Shown here piece by piece: positions 53,826-64,000 of a stretch of 64,000 nt of DNA (within the stretch, counting starts at the first letter, position 1; the number at the start of each line of letters is the position of its first letter). The position numbers and the translations under genes are program-made. A model generated the notes under the pieces. The model was not told where the DNA came from. It saw only the letters and a list, made by a program, of their open reading frames with translations, and did not search any database. The stretch comes from Undaria pinnatifida (Eukaryota; Sar; Phaeophyceae; Laminariales; Alariaceae), in the NCBI GenBank assembly GCA_012845835.1, contig JABAKD010000013.1:11677701-11741700 (forward strand), given 5' to 3'.

Positions 53826-55435
53826 CCCCCCCCCCCCCGCCCGCCCCCACCCCTATATGTCGGCCCATTCCTCCCACTTCCTATCCCCCACCCTTACCCT
53901 TACCCCCTCCCCTGCCCCCCCCTCCTTCTCCTCCTGCGTCTTGTTTTCTCTTTTTCCCTTTTGTGGCCTGTATCATCGTGCGTGTTTTCTGTCTGCGTAT
54001 CATACGCACGGCCTGTTACTCAGGCGACTCCACACGCCACCGTTCGAGATGTGGGCGGACTCGCTCGTCAGGGCTACAGGTGAAAACCGCTCTGATTGTG
54101 CGGATCGGGCGGGCTTTGACCGCTGTACCATTGCACCGCCGTTTTTTGGGACAAAATACTTGGGAATTTGATTGGTTCGTTTGTTGCGGTGTAAAACCTT
54201 TCCCTACTGCAATGGTTGTCCCGAAGTTATAGTAAGCAGTTTGTATCCGAAACGCGGTTGGAGTTCTACAGGGACTGAAGGCATACGAGTACAATTGGTC
54301 GGTTGTTTGGTTGTTTTATACTCAGGACACCCCCTCGCCGGAACAGTCACAGCAGCAGCGGTGTAATGTATATACGAATTCAAGATGCAAGATCATTCTC
54401 GTGGCGAGCAACAAATAAAAAATTCCAAAGTTCAAAAGTTCAAAAAGTTGAATATTCATACAATCTTGTCGAAGAGCCTGTCACTTTTTTTGTGCGTATC
54501 ATAGTCGATCATGTTTGTCGAAAAAACGATCATCGACGAGCCGAGGGTACACCCGCTCAGGAAGGAGGACGCGCAAGAAGACATAGCGGTGGGGTCGAAG
54601 AGACCGGGGAAGAATCGTGACTGGAATAAGGGGTCGAGAGACTCTGCTGGCGGCGGCAGGGCAAGCAATGGAAGCTCAGCGAGAGGCTGCGATCAAGCAG
54701 CAGCAACAACGGACATCCCCGCAGTAGCCAGAGGCAAGTCGGGGCCAACGCCAAGAGCAGACGAATTATCAACCTTCTCTCCAAACACCAAACGTCACGA
54801 CGAGGGGCCAAGCCATCACCGCAGTCTCAGTCAAGTCAAGCCTCGACCAAAGGTCGTTCGGTCTACGATCTGCTCGAGAAAGCGTTGAGAGTCCCATCTC
54901 TCGGCGAGGAAAGCAAGCTCGGGACCACGCGCGCCGGAGGATGTATGCCAGAGGCCCGGCGGCGAAAAACTCGAGAAGAGAGCGGACGAAAAAGAAGGTT
55001 TTCGGTCCCGAGATCAGGTTTCAACGGATCCCGGTCTGAGGCCGAGACGAAGGATGAAAATTTAATATTTTTAGTTCTCTCTTGGTCATGCGAAGGATTT
55101 TATATATGAATATGCATATGTATACTGACCCAACGAACGATTAATGCGATTGTATCACCATGTGTCTAGGAAGAGCTCAACGTTTAACGCTCAACGTTCA
55201 ATGTAACCCAGCCCAACCCAAGCCAACCCAGCGCTAACTTGACACAGCCCTTCCAAGACTCGAGGGATAAACACGCTTGCTTCGTTGTTGTTTGCACCTG
55301 TGCCACCCACCGTTAGCGTTCAACGCCCAACGCTCAACAATACACCCAAACGAAACTAACCCCCCTGAACCGGTCCAGCCCGACCCAGTCCAAGCTAAAT
55401 CAACGAAACCCAGCCCAATCCACTAAATCAACCAA
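53826..55435. other. Non-coding stretch upstream of CDO
   Basis: C-rich tract at 53825-53930. Open stretches at 54511-55109 with Gln-, Arg- and Lys-rich content have no recognised family. The missing N-terminal exon(s) of CDO were not found here by eye. Confidence 0.4.
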
Positions 55436-55522
55436 CGCAACCCAACCCAACCCAACCCAACCCAACCCAACCCAACCCAACCCAACCCAACCCAACCCAA
55501 CCAAACCCAACCAAACCAAACG
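55436..55522 (+). repeat. (CCCAA)n microsatellite before CDO exon
   Basis: About 13 CCCAA units end shortly before the acceptor at 55534-55535. They lie where a polypyrimidine tract would be. Confidence 0.92.
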
Positions 55523-55535
55523 CAACCCTACCCAG

Positions 55536-57413
55536 ATGAATCACAGAGACCCTTTACGAGAACGCTCTTAGCTAGGAACGAGGGTTGTTCGACACCCCTC
55601 CTGGGGCGGGGGATGGAAAGAGAGGCGCCAGGCTTCGACCTCCTGCTGCTGTGCTGGAGGCCCGGAGCGGCGTCAGTCATCCACGATCACCCCGAGGCTG
55701 GCTGCTGGGTCAAGGTGCTCAATTCCGCTCCTATTTCGTTGCTTTCTGACCATGTAGCACAGGGCATACCTGGTAATTGGTTCCAATCGACCATGTAGCA
55801 CAAGGCATACCTGGTAATTGGTTCCAATCAAGGACTGTTAATGGTAGGCACTCGTGTTCCTTTTCCCTCGGTACAAAATTCAATTCGGTTTTGACGTACT
55901 GTCGTCGGTTTTTTAATTTGAGTATGTCACCTCCATCGAGGGGTCGTTTTGACTATTAATGTACCGTCTCCATCGAGGGGTCGTGTTAGCTGTGCTGGAG
56001 GCACGCGGCGGCGTCGGTCGTCCATGTTCGCCCTGAAGCTGGCTGATGGGTGAGGGCAGGAAAGTCGATTGTTCTTTCTTCGGAAGGGCACGTATTGGTT
56101 GATGTTTTAGTCGTTTCATGTTGCTCCTTTTGTTTTCGTTCCTCGTGCCGTGCTTCTTTTTTTTTTTTTTTTTGTCAGGTGTTGAAAGGGGAGATGAAGG
56201 AGACGAGGTACACGCTGGTGCCCCCCCCCGGGCTTAGTCTTAACACCCCCCTCTCCTCCTGCTCCTCTTCTTTGGCCACCGACGCGAATCACCATCACCA
56301 CCTCCACCACCACCATCCCGGTGTTGACAGAAGCGGTAGCTGCGGGGTAGGTGCCGGCGTCGGTGTGGGTGCCGGCTGCGGTGGTGGTGGCGGTGGCGGT
56401 GGTGGTGGTGGTGGTAATATTGGTGTCGGCAGTGGTGGCAGCGCTGGCGCTGGCGGCGGCCGTGGTCGTCTTCTTGAAACTTCTACCGTCTCGTGCGTCC
56501 CTGGCGCTGTTACCTACATCGAGGACTCCATGGGGTACCACAAGATGGAGAATGCGAGTCTCACCGAGGAGTGCATCTCGCTGCACCTTTATTCTCCCGG
56601 GATATCGGAGTGTACCGCGTGGGCGGACGAGTCCTCCCTGAGGTGAGAGGGAAGGGGGGCATGAGGAGGCGCACGCTGTGGTGGGGGATGGCACCTTTTG
56701 GTGGGGGATTCTTAGCTTGAGAAGCGCTACGCCTCACCCAACAACGAGATTGACATTTAAAATCATAAGCTAAACCCTATATGCACAATGCCATGTGGTC
56801 CAGAGACCTAGCGGATTATACATCGGACCCAAATGTGTCGGGTAGCTTCTCAGTTGCAAGGGGTTCCACCCAAAGAAATATTTGGGCTCAGGAGTTCAAC
56901 CTTTGCCGTTGCACGGCTCGTGGGTGGGTGGGTTGGCAGGTGGGTGGACGGGGGGCTAGGTGGGTGGGTGAGTGTGTGGGTGAGTGGGTGGGCGGCGGCT
57001 TCACTGGCAGCGGATTATGTGCTGTATGCGTTGTATGTGTTGTATATGATGCACGTGTTGTATATGTGCATGCATTGTTGGTGTCATATGTGCATGTGTT
57101 GGAGTGCTGGGGTGTGGAATTGTTCGAACGGCAGCCAAGCATCCTCTCATCAGGGCAAGCAAATATGCTTCGAAACGACCCCGCCGTATTTCCTCCTAGA
57201 CTCTAAAATGCCCCACCGTTCCTTACCGTGACGTACCCTTCCTCCGGTCTTTTCTCTCCCCGTCGTTGTTATTTGGTCTAACTTAATATTTTCGCTCGCT
57301 CGTTCTTCCCTTGGTCCGGCAGCAACGCAGTGAGGGTTTCGGTGTGCCTGGACTCCAGCTTCTCGCCGGAGAGAGGACCGTACAAATTCGGCCCACCTCC
57401 GTACCAACCATAA
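55536..57413 (+). CDS. Cysteine dioxygenase (CDO type I), 3 recognised exons, N-terminal exon(s) not found
   Basis: The exons 55536-55714, 56179-56642 and 57323-57413 join in frame. CDO oxidises cysteine to cysteine sulfinate using a non-haem iron. The iron ligands are all visible: the two His of VIHDHPEAG and the His of SMGYHKMENAS. The Cys of EAGCWVK and the Tyr of SLHLYSPG form the known Cys-Tyr cross-link pair. An Arg in PFTRTLLARNEG matches the substrate-binding Arg. Between KETRYTL and ETSTVSCVPG is an insert of about 80 residues rich in His (HHHHLHHHH) and Gly, absent from animal CDO. The C-terminal exon is short (PYKFGPPPYQP, stop TAA at 57411). Roughly the first 45-50 residues are missing. 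Acceptor and donor sites are GT-AG. Confidence 0.93.
55748..55960 (+). repeat. Short tandem duplications in the first CDO intron
   Basis: GACCATGTAGCACA(G/A)GGCA with CATACCTGGTAATTGGTTCC occurs twice (period ~43 bp). A CTCCATCGAGGGGTCGT phrase occurs twice further on (55932 and 55970). Confidence 0.9.
55989..56055 (+). pseudogene. Decayed duplicate of the CDO HxH exon end
   Basis: GCTGTGCTGGAGGCACGCGG and the following bases match the true exon (GCTGTGCTGGAGGCCCGGAG...) over ~67 bp, including the donor region. In frame it reads LCWRHAAASVVHVRPEAG and then TGA. The second metal-binding His is changed to Arg, and the Cys codon region is broken, so it cannot substitute for the true exon. Confidence 0.88.
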
Positions 57414-57426
57414 ACGGCTAGAACAC

Positions 57427-57432
57427 AATAAA
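57427..57432 (+). promoter_or_regulatory. Candidate polyadenylation signal of CDO
   Basis: AATAAA lies 14 bases after the CDO stop codon. It is the canonical hexamer; whether it is used cannot be seen. A closely following cleavage site would make a very short 3' UTR. Confidence 0.4.
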
Positions 57433-57439
57433 GGAATGA

Positions 57440-58145
57440 GCCCCAACCGACATCGTCAGGGCTCCGCCGCCGCTGGTGTTGTTGCTGCTACTACTGGTGC
57501 TGGTGCCTGCTTACCCCAGTTTGGCTTCCCTGTGACGGTGGAGGACCAGCTACGATACCGCCAGACTACCCCAACACTGACCCAACAACTTCTATTCGCC
57601 CACCCACCCACCCCGCTTCTTCAGCGGTGGCAGCGGCCGTTATCTCCCGATTTCTGTTGACGCATCATGTATTTGGCCCCACTCGGTTATTTTCGACGTT
57701 CCGGGCAAAACAACAATCCTTCTAATAGTCTGGGCAAGAAAAAAGGTCTTCGTTTTGGATTGTATTCCTTAATTTCGACGTTTCGGGCAAGGAAAAAAGT
57801 CCTTCTGTTGGACCCTCCCCCCCCCCCCCCCCTCGCCCCCTCTTTATTTTGCGGTTCGGTAACCATCACTAGTTGAGGTACACACGCGTCTTTGGCGCGG
57901 AATTTTGTTTGCGACAATTAATTCCGGGGTGATTTGTATACGGCGGGCATTGCGCGTACGTTTCCTGAACGTTTGTTTTTTATGTCTTGTATGTTTTCTT
58001 TGCTTTTTCGAAGGGTTTTGAATTTTTTGTACTGTTTTTTGTGGCGTTCTTTTCGTTTTCTGCCTGCTGTCTGTTGTCAATGTTGCTGTACTGACTGATG
58101 GACAGACGGTTATGAGCATGTGTGTTTAGTGTGAGACGGGGGGAA
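57440..58145. other. Non-coding stretch after CDO
   Basis: Contains a duplicated phrase (CGACGTT(C/T)CGGGCAA near 57693 and 57777, both followed by AAAAAAGT- or AACAATCCTTCT-like text) and a C tract at 57815-57834. No gene is claimed. Confidence 0.5.
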
Positions 58146-58148
58146 GGT

Positions 58149-58890
58149 CGAAGTACTCGTTGATTATATTACCTGCCGTGTTCGTGCGGTATATCTAGCG
58201 GATAGGGAGAAATACCAAACATGATTCGCCGCATGACAGTGCGCTGAAGTGGTCAACAGACCACCAGGCAGAGGGGAGGGAGGGAGCGAAGGATGGCGGA
58301 GAAGGAGGGAGGGAGGGAGGGAGGGAAAGAGGGAAATGGAGACAGGGGGGGGTGGACGGAAGGAGGATTTTCTCGTACAGAGGTTATCAAGGCGTGTCTG
58401 TACGGCATTATAGTGCACGAGGGGGTGTATACTTGTATATTGCGGACATGAAGCACTCGTTGATTATATTAGCTGCCGTGTTCGTGCGGTATAGCTAGCG
58501 GGCAGGGATAAATAGAAAGCATTGCTCTCCGTTTGACGTTGTGCTGAAGTAGCTAGCAGAGCAACAGGCAAAAGGGTAAGGGGAGGGAGGGAGGCAGGAA
58601 AAGATGGGGGAGAAGGAGGGGAGAGGAGAAGGAAGAAGGGGGAAGGGAGGGAAGGCGGGAAGAGGAGCCAGTGGGGAGGGGGGGCGGAAGGAGGGTGGAG
58701 TAAATGGGGGAGAATGGAAGCGGAGTGGGTGGGAGGGAGGGAGAGGGGAGAGAGGGGGGAGTGTAGAGAAGCAGGGAGAAGGCGGGTGGAGAGTAAACAG
58801 GGCATGTTTTCTCCTTCACAGGTTATTGAGGCGTGTCTGTACCGTATTATATAGCGGGCGAGGGAGTGTACACTTGGATTTGACGGATAC
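58149..58890 (+). repeat. Tandem duplication (~300-440 bp units) with GGGA-rich cores
   Basis: Units start at 58149 and 58449 with ACTCGTTGATTATATTA and GCTGCCGTGTTCGTGCGGTA. Both end GGTTAT(C/T)(A/G)AGGCGTGTCTGTAC. The core of each is a GGGA/GGAG tract of different length (58265-58350 and 58570-58800). Confidence 0.9.
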
Positions 58891-59109
58891 ATATAGATAG
58901 CACTGTTCGGGCCCGTCGGTGTAACGCGCGCGGGTGGGTGTAAGATTCAGGTTTCATCCCCCCCCCTCCTATCAATAGTGTATGTGAACGAAAAAACGCC
59001 TGCCTGGATGTAAGAAGCCCTGTCTGACCAACGGATCTATGCTTGAAGTACTGTTTTTTTGTGCCTTGCGTGATCGTGAGTGCGGGGGGTGCCTTTCGAT
59101 CGATGAGTG

Positions 59110-59260
59110 TTTTATGGTGTTATTTGGCTTGGTTTGGTTTGTTCTGGTTTGTTTTGGTTTGTTTTGGTTTGTTTTGGTTTGATTCAGTGTTGTTTGGTTT
59201 GGTTAGGCTCAGCTTTGCTTTGTTTTATTTGGTTGGGTCTGTTTCGTTCGATTTCGTTTG
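59110..59260 (+). repeat. (GGTTTGTTTT)n-like tract
   Basis: A simple repeat of GGTTTGTTTT and variants. Confidence 0.85.
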
Positions 59261-59269
59261 GGATCATTT

Positions 59270-60460
59270 TCGATTTCAGTTTTTACCCAATATACTGCTG
59301 GGTTTCTTGCGCTTCGGTTCGCCGACGGGGAAACGTGCAACGTGTCAGGTGGGCACACGTTTTGCAGATTTTACCGCACACCGTACCCGCTGCTGCTACG
59401 CCTTCACGCGCTCTCAATACTTTCGCGTAGCGGCGATGCCGCCTGAACGGTGGTTCAAAGCCAAACATGCTCTATAGGACGCTGGCAATTTTGGACCCGT
59501 CAAGGTCTCTTTCGGCCTTCTGTACTGTTTTTATGGTACGGGGACTGCCAATCAAGGGGTCGAATTATAACTTCCTGCTTGAAGCATCTTTGTTCAAAAA
59601 AGAGCGGGATTCGCTCCTCTACTACTGGTGATGCCTGGCGCGCTGGGGCGTGTGTTTGTTTGATGTGGTTGACGCTTTATGTTTGTACTGGAGGACGGGA
59701 AATTCCCAGTAGTCGAGGAGCAGACAGGCTATCGTTTCGTAGGAGGCCTGACTTTTTGGGCGCGTCAAGGCCTCCATTTTTGTCGTTTCGATTCTTGTTT
59801 CAGAGTAGGAGAGCAGTTGGTCACAAGGGGTCAACCCATGGTCTCCTAGCATACTCGTCAACGGGGGTCCCCGAAAGGGAGGTTCACGTTTTGACCGTGT
59901 CCGTGTGCGTGTATGATATTTTGCCTCCCGCCTCGATTTCCGCACAGGACGTGATCTGTATACACAGGCGCAGGGTGTGCTTAGCAGGGTACATAGCCGG
60001 GAGGTACTCGGGTTCCTTCCCGCGTACGGTCAAAACGACCAGGGTTGATGCCTGGGTACCCCAGAGCACATACCCAAGTGTTTGTAGACTCACCCTTGGT
60101 CATGTGGTGTGTGTTGATGTGTGATGCATAATAGGCTGATGGGTGATTGGTGCATGCTGTTTCACCTTTGTATGATATGCTTATCTCGTTCTGGGTGCTT
60201 GTTTTTTTGGAGGGGGGATAGCGTAGTTAGCTGTGTCTACGCACTCGTGGTCATGGCGCTGTGTCTGGATGGGGGGAATGGAAAGGGACGGAGCGGGGCG
60301 GGAGCGGAAGAGAAGGAAAGGAAGGGAGGGGGGGCGGAGGGAGAGAGACTAAGAAGCGGAGCCGAGGGAAAGAGGGGGGAGCGGAGGGCAGGGGCAAATG
60401 GACCGGAGAGCAGAGCAAGCGACAGAGAAGTAGTCGACGAATACTATCACAAGGTCTAGG
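59270..60460. other. Non-coding stretch
   Basis: A 224-codon open stretch (59450-60124) has no recognisable family or domain and unusual Cys/Arg/Ser content. It was not accepted as a gene. Confidence 0.4.
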
Positions 60461-60630
60461 TAGTTGCTGTACGCGGTTAAACCGTTCCTTGTCTGCTTGA
60501 CCGTTTTTTCGTGTTTCTGCGCTCTATCATTGGTGTCTAAATACCCTAGTGAGTTGCTGTACGTGGTTACACAATTCCATGTCTAGTTAGTTGCTGTACG
60601 TGGTTACACAATTCCGTGTCTGTGTGACGG
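60460..60630 (+). repeat. ~45 bp tandem repeat, three units
   Basis: GTTGCTGTACG(C/T)GGTTA appears at 60463, 60554 and 60591. The units differ in spacing; the last two are ~37 bp apart. Confidence 0.8.
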
Positions 60631-60734
60631 TTGTTCTGCATTACTTCTATACTCTCGTCATCGGTAGCTGTAGCTGTGCCACCGGTTTATAATGTGATAC
60701 AAAAGGGGAGACATTTTTTTCATGGCGCTGTGCA

Positions 60735-61945
60735 CACATTTCGGGCATTCACTGCTCATAAAATGCGGGCGTTGCTCGCACAACTCGGGCATTGCGTGCA
60801 TACTATTATGGCGTTGCGCACGCCTCGGGCTTTGCGCATAGAATCCTAGCGCTGCGCATGCAACTCGGGCGTTGCGCGTAGACTTCTGGCGTCGCGTGTA
60901 CAATTTGGGAGTTGCGCACACAATTCTGGTGTTGCGCACGTAGCTCAAGCTTTGCGCGCACAATACCGAGAAATGCGGGTGTTGAGTATGCATTTTGGGT
61001 GTTGCACACAATTCTGACGTAGCGATCTTCGGGCATCGCGTATACACCGGGTGTTGCATGTACAATTCGGGCATTGCGCATACAATTCGGGCATTGCGCA
61101 AATGATGAGGGCGTTGCGCATACAGTTCTGGCGTAGCGCATACATCTCGGGCGTGCGCGCACAAATTGTATGCGCAATGCCCTATTTGTAATGTACCAAT
61201 ACAGATAATGGTTTCGTGCATTCAATCCTGGCGTTGCGCATACACCCCGAGCGTTGTGCGTAAAAGGGCAAAAGTTGGGCATGACAATCGGGCGTTGCGT
61301 ATGGAACTTGGTATTTGCGCATACAATTGGGACGTCGTACATACAATTCGGGCGTTGCGCATACAACAACTCGGGCGTTGCGCATACCAACCGGACATTG
61401 CGCACACCATTCCCAACGTATTGCGCGTACGCTGCGGGCGTTGCGCATGCAATTCGGGTGCAATGCGGTGTTGCGTGGCATTCAATTCAGGATTTGTTCA
61501 TACAAGTCGGGCATTTCACATTCAACTTGGGTTTTGCGCATACTTCGGGCGTTGCGCATACAACTTGGGTGCTGCACATACAATTCTGGGCATTGCGCAT
61601 ACAATTCGGGCGTTGCGCATGCAATTCGAGTGTTGCGCATACAACTCAGGCGTCGCGTATACAATTCGTCTTTAGCGCATACAAAATTCGGGCGTTGCGC
61701 ATACAATTTCGGTGTTGCGCATACAACTCGGGTGCTTCGTTTAAAAATCGGGCGTTTCCCATACAGTTTTTGCATTGCGCCTACACCTCGGGCGTATGCG
61801 CATACTCAACTTGGTCGTTGCGCATGCAACTCAGGTGTTGCGCATACAACTCAGACATTGCGCATACAACTCGGGTCGTTGCGCATACAATTCCGGCATT
61901 GCGCATACACTGCAGGCGTTGCGCGCAGACAATGCTTTCTCTTTG
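60735..61945 (+). repeat. Minisatellite, 20 bp unit, about 60 units
   Basis: The unit is GGGCGTTGCGCATACAATTC with substitutions. As 20 is not divisible by three, reading frames cycle through a 20-residue (60 bp) period, and open frames of 190-270 codons arise on both strands (for example + 61254-62072 and - 60806-61405). None is taken as a gene. Confidence 0.95.
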
Positions 61946-61949
61946 CAGT

Positions 61950-63280
61950 CCGGCTTCATTAAACTATTTCTTCAAGACAATACCTTCCTTGATCCCTGGT
62001 ACATCGGTTTTTCCTAGTTTCGGTGAATTACACACATTTTCCGGCCTTCGCCTGTTCAAGGCCACCTTGTAGAGATATGGGAGGTATGATACGCTACGCC
62101 CTCTGATGTGTTTGTTGGAAGATTCAATGTTCAGTCATCAGTATTGGTACTGCTGTAAGCTACCATACTTGGCCCTAAGTCATAGGAACCCAGTAAATAT
62201 TTCTGGAACAATCTTCGGCTGACTGTATTAAGTGACCGGGAGGTTGTAGGTATACATTGCGAGTTGTTCGTACAACAGACAGTTATAATAAGTCTGTTAG
62301 ATGTCGTTTATCGATGCGGTATTTAGCATGCAGAAGTCTCAGCAGTAACAACTTGGATACATGATGCACAACAGCTTACTAGTTCGTCATATCCAAAAGC
62401 TGGCGCATGTAGTACGTACGAGCAATGCGGTGTTATAAAGTAAATGCGGCGGAATAACGTACCAATAGCGACATTCATGGAATATGATTTTAGGTTGACT
62501 GCCGGGACGTTGACGTAGCTAAGCTCCCAGAAGCAAATCTCAGGGAACGTTGCCATAGGTACGGTAGGCCACGAGCAAGCCTTAGGAAACGTGGCTGTAG
62601 GTAGATCAGAAAACTACCCGCAGAGCACATCCATCCGTAGCATATGCATTGCGCCGTCTCGATCAGGTGATGGCCAGACCCACCTCGATCACTCCTCATC
62701 TGTCTCTACCTTTCGGCCACCTGAGCGCCAATCCAACCCATCTTCTGTTTCAACCTATATCCAAGTGATTTCACGATCACTCTGTGAGCCTCTGCACCCA
62801 CACTGTTCCATGCCGTGACTAGTGCCAGGGATACAACCTACACAGGTTTACATCCCCACAGGTTGTTTCATTTTATCTTTTTCGGGCGAAAGCTCAGGTG
62901 GTTGGTGCTCTCTACCGTTTCATAAACTGGATAAAAAATGATGACGTAAACATACATACTTCGAAGTATGATTATTAGATAGGATGCTGAAGAAGAGCTC
63001 CAGGCTCGTAGGCTCTACGAAGTACCAAGGAGTATAGGTTTTGGGGCAACATATGCGAACCACTTTTTTTGCGTAATCTCGGCACCCCCTTGGCAGTGCG
63101 CCCACGTTTCGAGTACACAAACTACTTGGTAAATTTAGTGCGGAAACATGTTTTTTGGGGGACGGAGTTAATGGGTTGGGGGAACGTTAACTAGTTTTTA
63201 CAACGGCATGGCGGACTTCGTTGTTACCTGGTGCATTTCAAGTAATTTAGATTTTAAATGCTTTCATGTTTTCGGTGCTG
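61950..63280. other. Non-coding stretch
   Basis: No recognised feature. Confidence 0.5.
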
Positions 63281-63282
63281 GC

Positions 63283-63360
63283 AATGCCGAACCCTATGCG
63301 TGATGAAAAGCGAAGGTAAGCACCGGGTGGGAGGAGGGAAGGCATCTGTGACCACGGAGC
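63283..63360 (+). repeat. Dispersed repeat pair with 9565-9640
   Basis: Both carry GAACCCTATGCGTGATGAAA, GAAGG(C/T)AAG(A/C)ACCGGG and TGTGACCACGG. Confidence 0.85.
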
Positions 63361-63512
63361 TTAGGCTCGTTCCCAACGAACGCAAAAAAATATAAAAAAA
63401 TCTCAAATCCTGACAAAACATCTTGAAATTCTGAAATGTCACGTTTAAAAAACAAAATCACGTTCTTGTCAGGAATCCTGACATCAATTTGTATGGGAAA
63501 TAATGTTAACAA

Positions 63513-63781
63513 AGTCGTTCTACGGTACCCTCCCCCAAAAAATTCTTCAACGAAATCGCCGGTTTCGAAACCAACTCCCGGCCGTATCTCCTGAAATACG
63601 GTACCCCTTGCCCCCCCGACGTCATTGTTCGACAGTACTTTGCAAACAAGAAAATATATGTGTGTTTTTCCCTATCGTCCTCCTTCCTCGTGTCGAGCAG
63701 CCATGTAAAACATTCGTTAAAGAAAAAATCGCCGTTTTTTGTTTTGGGGGGGGGGGAAGCTATATCATCGTAGAATCAGTC
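63513..63781 (+). mobile_element. Family B short TIR element
   Basis: It starts AGTCGTTCTACGGTACCCTC and ends ATCGTAGAATC plus AGTC. The interior matches the other copies (TTCAACGAAATCGCCGGTTT, CCCGGCCGTATCTCCTGAAA, GTGTCGAGCAGCCATG). Confidence 0.88.
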
Positions 63782-63954
63782 AAAACGGTTCGTTACTTAA
63801 GTCCGCGGATTCCTGAGAAATTTCACCACGATGCTCATTCTTGGGAAAATTAAGTATAAGCTACGGTACACTTCTAATACAGGTTTTGCACACCGTTTTT
63901 TTTTTTTTTTTCCCGAGACGACTCTCACGTAAGGAGCTAGCTCGCTGTATAATA

Positions 63955-64000
63955 CGCGTGCTACGACGATAGAGGCGGCGCCACATTTTTTTCTTAATAC
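63955..64000 (+). mobile_element. Left end of a family A element running off the window
   Basis: ATACGCGTGCTACGACGATAGAGG followed by GCGCCACATTTTTTT matches the left end of the copies at 31803 and 42428. Confidence 0.7.

Noticed and set aside
54511-55109. Possible gene or N-terminal CDO exon upstream of CDO
   Set aside because: The open frames are Arg/Lys/Gln-rich and do not resemble the CDO N-terminus; no splice structure could be tied to the exon at 55536.
59450-60124. 224-codon open frame
   Set aside because: No domain, no homology recognised, unusual composition, no splice or start context.
61254-62072. Open frame of 272 codons on the plus strand (and others on both strands in 60.6-62.0 kb)
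   Set aside because: It is produced by the 20 bp minisatellite, which is free of stops in several registers; no non-repetitive coding sequence is attached.

Overview
This is a repeat-rich nuclear window from a eukaryote, not a bacterium or virus. The evidence is two multi-exon protein genes with GT-AG introns, long introns full of transposon relics, several retrotransposon classes, and many poly-C/poly-G tracts and minisatellites. The mix of a tyrosine-recombinase retrotransposon, C-tailed LINE relics, intron-rich genes with pyrimidine- or C-rich tracts before acceptors, and TTAGGG-type telomere motifs would fit a large-genome stramenopile alga, perhaps a brown alga. That placement is inference, since no rRNA or organellar marker is present.

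Two host genes can be supported, both on the + strand. (1) A MO25/CAB39 scaffold-protein gene has seven recognisable coding exons between 16024 and 25856; the N-terminal exon(s) were not found. (2) A cysteine dioxygenase (CDO) gene has three recognisable exons between 55536 and 57413; again the N-terminal exon(s) are missing. In both genes the introns next to an exon hold decayed partial copies of that same exon. A low-confidence Gln/His-rich exon lies at 47694-48635. Everything else that can be named is mobile or repetitive DNA.

Layout. 0.4-5.9 kb: a degraded minus-strand DIRS/Ngaro-type element (gag, RT, RNase H, tyrosine recombinase) carrying a ~340 bp inverted duplication. 6-15.9 kb: no gene; about 75 bp, 61 bp and 16 bp tandem repeats, two tRNA-like SINEs, dispersed repeats and a hairpin. 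16-25.9 kb: MO25, with introns holding a SINE split by a TIR element, LINE 3' ends, exon ghosts, a ~178 bp tandem array split by an 807 bp TIR transposon, and GGT- and C-rich tracts. 25.9-36 kb: (TTGGC)n, a GATC-rich array, and many short TIR elements (families A, B and I). 36.7-39.1 kb: a complete LTR/TRIM-like miniature retrotransposon, a three-LTR tandem array of the same family, and a retroelement C-terminal relic. 39-47.3 kb: more A and B elements, palindromic CGCGCG-core repeats and a 3 kb poly-G-punctuated array. 49-54 kb: more repeats and a LINE relic. 55.4-57.4 kb: CDO. 58-62 kb: tandem duplications and a 1.2 kb array of 20 bp units. 63.2-64 kb: dispersed repeats.

The two host genes have no evident functional link: MO25 is a kinase-activating scaffold and CDO belongs to cysteine/taurine catabolism. 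The main story is how mobile DNA has been inserted into and around them.
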